Notes under the pieces: generated by a model
What the model was told of the DNA's origin: nothing
The model's input: the letters and a program-made list of their open reading frames with translations, nothing else
The model's database searches: none
DNA from: Cryptomeria japonica
Taxonomy: Eukaryota > Streptophyta > Pinopsida > Cupressales > Cupressaceae
NCBI RefSeq assembly: GCF_030272615.1
Contig: NC_081412.1
Span: 97,715,796 to 97,779,795, forward strand
Reading direction: 5' to 3'
DNA: 64,000 nucleotides
In this document: positions 58,160 to 64,000 of the stretch, one piece after another
How the letters are laid out: each line of letters starts with the position of its first letter
Numbering within the stretch: position 1 is the stretch's first letter
Made by a program: the position numbers and the translations under genes

Positions 58160-59239
58160 TAGCCTATTCTGTTGATGCAAAGATAGATTCATCAATTCTC
58201 TGATATCTCTTCTTGATCCATTGTTTAGAAAATTCTTGCTTGATTTCATTCACCTTTTCTTTGCCTTTGTCATTAGATCCTTTATTGTTTGCTGGTACAC
58301 TCTTGCTTCTAAAAACATTTACAATATGCCCAATCTTATTACCTGCATAACAAGTTACATTGTTTCTCTGAATAGCTTTTCCATAACCTTGACCAGTTTG
58401 AGTTCTGTATTGATTAGATAAATGTCCAAATCTACCACAAACATAGCATTTCACATTCATTCTGCAATTGTTTGATTTATGACCACTTTTATTGCATTTG
58501 GAACATTGACCGATGGGTGAGTTTGTATTCTAATTATTCCTAAATCTGCATTGATTTTCTCTATGACCAAATTTGTTGCAATGAAAACATTTCCCATTGA
58601 ATATATAAGCATTAGGTAGCCTTACTGATTTGTTGTGATCATGATTGTTTGCAGTCCCGAAACTTTCTCCATGTTCAAATCTAAGTCCAACTATTTCTCC
58701 ATCAGGTTTTTGACTTTTTAGCATATCATCAAGATTATCTGAACTATTCTTGAATTTGTCTTTGTATTCATTTGCAGTGACCAACTCACCTTCCAAAGTG
58801 CTAACTTGTCTCATAATTTCCTCTTTGTCATGTTGCATGTGAATCAAATCTATTTTGACCATATCATTTTCATAACCAAGCGTTAGAGATTCACCTGATC
58901 TTTCATTAACTCTTCTGGCTAAATCTTCTTCATTCCTCTTTCTATCTTCAATATCCTTGCATAGTCTCATGGTTAAATCTTGCATCTCATTCTTCATGTT
59001 ACTATTATCTTGTCTAAATTTCTCTGCAATATCTCTGAGAGTTTCCTTTTCTTCATCATCTTGATTTTGCAATTGCACATGTAATTCTTTTCTCTCATTC
59101 TTTGCTATAACCAGGTTATCTTGAAGTGCTTTGATAAATTCTTGAGCAGTTCTGAGTTCATCTTCCAGTTTGATATTTTTAATTTTCCAGCATCAAAATA
59201 TTCAAGAGCTCCTTCCAATTTTTATCTCAAACTTTCCAT
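58160..59239 (-). pseudogene. L2 coiled-coil CCHC protein, decayed
   Basis: Homologue of the L1 protein at 50168-51324, from the ATG at 59239 (MESLR). It has the coiled-coil part (IAEKFRQDNSNMKNEMQDLT, LGYENDMVKIDLIHMQHDKE), then CFHCNKFGHRENQC, a TAG, CSKCNKSGHKSNNC, CYVCGRFGHLSNQY (last Cys lost) and CYAGNKIGHIVNVF (two ligands lost). The N-terminal ~60 codons need frameshifts. The knuckle spacing and flanking words (GYGKAIQ, KQEFSKQWI) match L1. Confidence 0.8.
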
Positions 59240-59296
59240 CGATACCAGTTTCAGAATCTTCCTCAAGCTGTTAGGCTTTTGCAAATAGAGGACTAG

Positions 59297-59308
59297 GCTC
59301 TGATACCA
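59297..59308 (-). other. Primer-binding site of L2
   Basis: GCTCTGATACCA, perfect initiator-Met PBS complement, two bases before the LTR. Confidence 0.9.
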
Positions 59309-59310
59309 AT

Positions 59311-60163
59311 TGTTAGATACTTGATCAATCCCAAAGACACTGAGAGGGGGGGTGAATCAGTGTCTAACCGATAAATAAAATATTTAAACTTGTTTGCAAC
59401 TTTATAACCCAAATTAATATACCAGTAAGCAAATAATAGTGCAGTAAAGAGAAACAAAAGAGTAAGGATCAATGCACACCATAACACATCTATTTTTGGT
59501 GAGGAAACCCAGTATGGGAAAAACCTCGGTGGGATTTGTGACCCACAATATTTACTCATTGGCCAATATGAATAAATATTACTTATACAATAGGGGCCTG
59601 CACATGTAGGAAGGCCAACAGCCTAGAGCTCACTACTCAATCACAAAAAGGAGTCCCACTAACTACAATTGGATGGTTAAATCCAATGCCAATGTAATGC
59701 TCAAAATAGCATCTGAAATGCTGGATTCAATACCGGTTTAAGCTCTATTAGATACCTCTGCCATAAACCTTGCTTCACTCTGCTCTGCTCTTATTCTCTC
59801 ATAAAAATAATTACATCATAATGCATATATAGTTATTCTCTCTCATATACCGCTTACATTCATTACCTAATTATATTTCAAAATGACCTACAAGATCTCA
59901 TACATATATGAGTCTTTACAATACATCATGTCAGCTATACAAATAATATTACAATACAAAACAATATTATTTCCATATTGGCTTAGAGTGCCGGTGTGAT
60001 CTACTGTCGATGTAGACTGGATGCTGGTGTGAATAAACTTGTAGTACCTTCCAGTGTCGATAAATTCAATGTCTTTTGCCAGTGTAACCTATGAACCATG
60101 TTACCAGTTGGTTGCCATCAATGACAACATCAACTAGTATCCTCTGAGTGTATAATTCCAGCA
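59311..60163 (-). repeat. 5' LTR of L2
   Basis: TGTTAGATACTTGATC to TTCCAGCA. It carries a ~20-base segment (about 60053-60078, TCGATAAATTCAATGTC) that is absent from the other LTR, which explains much of the length difference. Confidence 0.92.
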
Positions 60164-60168
60164 AAGGG

Positions 60169-61150
60169 GTGCAAAGAATATTTCCCTCTTTGTACTATAT
60201 TATACACTATACTTTTGCAATGTCTTTAACGGGGTGTTCATTCTCAAAACTAGAGAAAACAAACTCTTACACGAGATACTTCATGTTTGAAACCAGACAC
60301 AACATTTATATATGTCTTATATGAGGTGCACATTCTCAAAACCAAAGAAAACAAATTCTTACATGAGATGTCCTCAAAACCAAACATATATTTGTCTTAC
60401 ATGGGGTTACACATACTCGAAACTAGAGAAAAGAAAATCTTGCATGAGATGTTCCTGAAACTAGACACACATTTTCAATTTCATTCCATGTCTTACATAG
60501 GTTGTTGTATGCTTGAAACCAGAGAAAAAAAAACTCTTATATGAGATGCTTAACACTTGAAACCAAATAGTTGCATACATAGTAGGATGAGTGGAGCTAG
60601 AAAAACATGGCTAAACTATTTCTACTCTCCTCCCCATCATGGGTCGCCTAGAAAAACACAGCTAGCCCATGGTATCCTTTCCTCTCTTGCTCTCCTTCTC
60701 ATGGATCACCTAGTAAAACACAACTAGAATGTGATATCCATGTCTTCCCTTTCTTCTCATCACGAGCTCATAGCTCTTCTATTTGTATTCCATGGTTTGA
60801 TGCATTCTCTTGATATTTTTATGTGATTTCTTGTGTCCTTGTGATGATAATTCAAGAATGATATTAGTTGTTGAGACAATTTGATTATCAAGTCTCTTCG
60901 GCTAGTTGACTTGTCTTTTTTTTTGGTTTTTAGCTTTTGTGTTTTGTGTCTTTTGTCTTTGTCTTTTTTTGTGTGCCTTTGCATGCAATTGTGTGAGTTA
61001 AGATCCTAAGATTGGGGGCTTGGTTCCTCAAAATTAGTGATGTCTTATCTCCTTGTGAACTCACTTGTAATTGCTCCTTTCTTTCATATTTCATCTACTT
61101 TATAGTGAGTATTTGCATAGGCTTATACCCTCGTTAAAGTGGGGGCTAAA
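60169..61150 (+). repeat. Element C 3' region with degenerate tandem repeats and PPT
   Basis: From about 60225 to 60570 there are four degenerate copies of a unit of roughly 75-110 bases with CTCAAAACCAGAGAAAACAA-like, TCTTACA(C/T)GAGAT and GAAACCAGACACA words. Then come non-coding sequence, TTGGGGGCTTGG near 61012, and the PPT TTAAAGTGGGGGCTAAA (61134-61150), as in D. Confidence 0.65.
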
Positions 61151-61275
61151 TGTAGCATCGTAAATTGTCACTAGTCCAATTTACACCTCATGTTTGTGCT
61201 TCCAATTTAGTGTGATCTATCCCCATCCCATTTGTAGTTCTAATTTGTGATAATTACCTAACTTTGATGTCATGA
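61151..61275 (+). repeat. Start of the 3' LTR of element C (truncated)
   Basis: TGTAGCATCGTAAATTGTC onward matches 25142-25267. After ATGTCATGAA the similarity ends abruptly, so the LTR is truncated here or interrupted by another sequence. Confidence 0.65.
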
Positions 61276-61730
61276 ATGTAAGAAACCCCTTCAGTTTCTG
61301 CCCTTAATTTTTAGTTTGTGTTTCTTGACATTTGGTCAAACAGTTTGCATACATGGTCTAATTTTCTAAGTTCTTATTTATTTTTGTGAGTTTGAGATGT
61401 GATGATTCATGCCAAATCACATAATATTGCAAGGAAATAAGAACTAACAATGCATAAAATTACAACAGTAGGGATACAATGAATAACAACTTTTAAAAGA
61501 AAAATCAGAACTGAGGGTTGATTTATTTATGACTATTATAGCTTGTCTCAGACTGATAACTTCATTCCAAATAGCACTTTTTAGTGACTAATAAAGAATA
61601 CAACCACTTTATTACATACTCGTTAATCCATGCCTGATGAAATGACATACAATATAGTGAATACGATTGGAAATGGATTATTAACACCTTCAATACAAAT
61701 CTAGGTTGTCTGAGAATGATAACAACAAAT
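61276..61730. other. Unrecognised non-coding stretch
   Basis: AT-rich, no ORF or terminus identified. It begins exactly where similarity to the C LTR stops, so it may be unrelated DNA inserted into, or fused to, that LTR. Confidence 0.4.
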
Positions 61731-61778
<48 letters not shown>

Positions 61779-62150
61779 AGGGGAAAGGGAGAGGGAGATG
61801 AAGAGGGAGAAGGAGAGTGAGAGAGAGAAAAGGGGAAAGGGAGAGGGAGAGAGGGAAGGAGAGTGAGAGAAAGAATGGGGGAGATAGGGAGAGAAGGGGA
61901 AAGGGAGAGGAAGAGGAAGAGAGAGAGGGTGAGTGAGAAAGAGAGAAGGGGAAAGGGAGAGGGAGAGGAAGAGAGAGAGAAAGTGAGGGAGAGAAGGGGA
62001 ATGGGATAGGGAGAGAGAGAGGGAGAAGGAGAGGGAGAGTGAGAGTGAGTAAGAGAGAGAGAGAAGGGGAAATGGATAGGGAGATGGAGAGGGAAAGGGA
62101 GAGTGATAGAGAGAGAGAGAGAGAAGTGGAAAGGGAGAGGGAGAGGAATT

Positions 62151-62233
<83 letters not shown>

Positions 62234-62444
62234 GAAGAGGGAGAGGGAGAGTGAGAAAGAGAAAAGAGAAAAGGGAGAGGAATGGAGGGAGGGAGAGTGA
62301 GAGAGAGAAGTGGGGAGATAGGGAGAGAAGGGGAAAGAGAGAGGGAAAGGAAGAGGGAGAGGGAAAGTGAGAGAGAGATAAGGGGAAAGGGATAGGGAGA
62401 GAAAGAGGGATATGGAGAATGGAGAGAGAGAAGGGGAAAGAGAT

Positions 62445-62488
<44 letters not shown>

Positions 62489-62893
62489 AGATAATAGGAA
62501 ATAGAGATGGAGAGAAAGAGGGAGAGGGAGAGTGAGAGAGAGAGAAGGGGAAAGGGAGAGGGAGAGGAAGAGTTAGAGGGAGAGAGAGAAAGAGAGAGAT
62601 AGAGAGGGGGGGGGAAAGGGAGAGGGAGAGGGAAAGAGGGAAGGGGAAAGGGATAGGGAAAAGAAGAGGGAGAGGGAGAGTGAGAGAGAGAAGGGGAAAG
62701 GGTGGGGGAGAGGAAGAGGGATAAGAAGAGGAGAGGGAGAGTGAGAGAGAAAAAGGGAAAGGGAGAGGGAGAGAGGGAGGGAGAGTGAGAGAGAGAAGGG
62801 AGGAGATAGGGAGATAAGGGGAAAGGGAGAGGGAGAGGAAGAGGGAGAGGGAAAGTGAGTGAGATAACAAAGAAACAATAGGGAGAGGGAGAG
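61731..62893. repeat. (GT)n followed by ~1.1-kb purine-rich GA/GGGAAA tract
   Basis: A GT array of about 24 bases is followed by AG repeats and imperfect GGGAAAGGGAGAGG-type minisatellite units up to the LTR at 62894, almost purely purine on the plus strand. The pure (GA)n core is about 62155-62227, and a GTGAGA run lies at about 62447-62485. Long antisense ORFs (389 and 162 codons of Ser/Leu/Pro/Phe) are repeat artefacts. Confidence 0.95.
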
Positions 62894-64000
62894 TGTTGGC
62901 ATATGTGCAGAGTATGATGACATGATGATATTGTATGTTGTCATTGATGTCAATATGCTGAAGAGTGAATTGGTATATGTGAAAAAGAAGCGATATGTCT
63001 GTCCAAGTGAACCAGTATATGGAATGTTTTGTATCAAGGTTTCATATGGTATAACTACCAATTGGTAGTCTTAGCTTCAGGGTTTTCGGTTGAAGTGTTC
63101 CAAGCCTATGTGATTCAACCGATGGCATCATGTGATGAGTTAGCATTGTAATGAAGAACAGATTGTGTTGCCACGTTAGCCTTGTGCACGTGAAGGATCT
63201 TGTATGAAAGAGATTGATCCTATCTACCTTGAGAATGTGCGAAGTCTCTATAAATGGTGGAGAACGTGTGATGAGTTATCAGCCTCCAAGAAGTAGTGAA
63301 GAATGAATGTTGGAGAACACCTTGAGATCTGTTCAAGACTGTTGTAATCAATGCAATATGTTTAATGGTTAGGATTGAACTGACTGAATCGCTTAACCTA
63401 AAAAGTTTAGGGTTTAGGGTTTATGCTACCGACCTATCTATCTCCTATAAGGTCGATATTGTTTTTCATGTTGAGGTTGTTGGAAAATGTTGTGTGTATA
63501 TCTAAGTACAGAGATATGTGATTCTTGCCAGACCAGATAAGAGAATAAATACCTACAGAGTGTGATTGTAGAAGGAAGGAACTAAAGCGGATCTGCATTG
63601 GCATTGAAGTGTTATTACCAAATCATTGTAATACCTGTTGACCTCTAACCACTTCAACAGTTGGAAAATCCCTTAATAGGGTAGCTTTAACCGGCTTGCT
63701 ATAAATCCTTTAACAGGGTGACTCAAAATCATTGAGTTCTTAAAATCCTCTAACAAGGTAACCTTTAACAGGGTTTAACATTTAACCTGGTATTTTAGCC
63801 ATCCCTTAACTAGGTGATCCCTAGTAGGATCCGTTCTTAATAGAACCTATTGTAAAGTCTTTGACTAGACTAGGCTCCTAACAGAGCGGACTTCAAAAGG
63901 GTTCAAAGAACAGCTTGTGGGTATTCATCCCCACCGTGTTTTTTCCCATTTGGGTTTCCACATGAAAAATATGTTTGTTATGTGTGATGCTTTTCATGCA
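62894..64000 (+). repeat. LTR of the 14236 solo-LTR family, cut by the window end
   Basis: TGTTGGCATATGTGCAGAG at 62894 opens a sequence that parallels 14236-15370 with diverged bases: GTCATTGATGTCAATATGC, ATTGGTAGTCTTAGCTTCA, GTGTTCCAAGC, TTTAACAGGGTGACTC and TGTGGGTATTCATCCCCAC. Its right end, PBS or solo status cannot be seen. Confidence 0.85.

Larger units (their letters stand above)
53341..60163 (-). mobile_element. Non-autonomous LTR retrotransposon L2 (relative of L1)
   Basis: A 6823-bp element flanked by the exact duplication AAGGG (53336-53340 and 60164-60168). LTRs are 837 bp (53341-54177) and 853 bp (59311-60163). It has an initiator-Met PBS complement GCTCTGATACCA (59297-59308) and a PPT complement ATATCCCCCTTTGGCA from 54178. 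The interior carries decayed homologues of both L1 ORFs in the same order. No protease, IN, RT or RNase H motif was found. Confidence 0.92.
25142..61275 (+). mobile_element. Old gypsy-type element C, host of nested insertions
   Basis: TGTAGCATTGTAA at 25142 and TGTAGCATCGTAA at 61151 begin sequences that match over about 125 bases. The second copy is preceded by the PPT TTAAAGTGGGGGCTAAA, as in element D. Between them, after removing elements E, B and L2, about 4 kb of plus-strand interior remains: a decayed ORF with a G-patch-like motif, and non-coding 3' sequence at 52516-53335 that matches the corresponding part of D. The two LTRs cannot be followed to their right ends, so the outer boundary and TSD are unproven. 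No RT or integrase is seen. Confidence 0.65.

Noticed and set aside
61701-63061. Antisense ORFs of 389 and 162 codons rich in Ser, Leu, Pro and Phe
   Set aside because: They read the complement of a GA/GGGAAA tract; any frame of such DNA is open.
63409-63424. Two TTTAGGG units, possible interstitial telomeric repeat
   Set aside because: Only two copies, within an LTR that has several AGGGTTT-like words; likewise the ACCCTAACCCTAAT near 26341 is too short.

Overview
This window is non-genic, repeat-dominated DNA from a large plant nuclear genome. The evidence is LTR retrotransposons primed by initiator-Met tRNA, Ty1/copia and Ty3/gypsy protein motifs, a plant-type Helitron with an RPA70-like gene, and long TA/GT/GA microsatellites. 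The layered insertions and old, stop-riddled ORFs would suit a gymnosperm or another large plant genome, but I cannot name the species. I see no intact cellular gene. Nearly all the coding sequence belongs to transposable elements, most of them broken.

Layout. Positions 1-1691 are the 5' end (gag start, PBS, 5' LTR) of a minus-strand copia element A. Positions 1692-11460 hold microsatellites, a 509-bp tandem duplication, an RPA70-like pseudogene with a retained intron (3979-5758), a compact non-coding LTR element with target-site duplication TTTTC (6858-9278), and a large duplicated microsatellite block. Positions 11841-17445 are a decayed Helitron Rep/helicase gene (HUH, two-tyrosine and Pif1 motifs visible), split by a solo LTR with TSD AGTTG (14236-15689). 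Positions 17446-25141 contain diverged repeats, an unrecognised decayed ORF split by a 3-kb solo LTR with TSD ACAAA (20400-23410), and the start of another LTR.

From about 25142 to at least 61275 the sequence reads as one nest. The outermost element is an old plus-strand gypsy-type element C, which lacks visible RT and integrase. It was hit by a copia element E that later lost most of its interior (27142-28905), by copia element B (29855-52510, TSD TCTTT), and by a non-autonomous LTR element L2 (53341-60163, TSD AAGGG). B was in turn hit by gypsy-type element D inside its RT gene (34684-42813, TSD ATTAT) and by non-autonomous element L1 inside its 3' LTR (45527-52318, TSD ATCTG/ATATG). Removing the insertions rejoins the interrupted B sequence.

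Two element families stand out. D has an uninterrupted 1057-codon ORF with a degenerate-repeat N-terminus, a retropepsin domain and a G-patch-like motif, but no RT, RNase H or integrase; C looks like an older relative. L1 and L2 carry two ORFs each: a coiled-coil protein with four CCHC knuckles, and a long protein (about 1070 codons in L1) of a type I do not recognise. They have no pol. Their LTR, PBS and PPT resemble those of copia element E, so they are probably mobilised in trans. The window ends with a GT/GA tract of about 1.15 kb (61731-62893) and the start of another LTR related to the solo LTR at 14236 (62894-64000).
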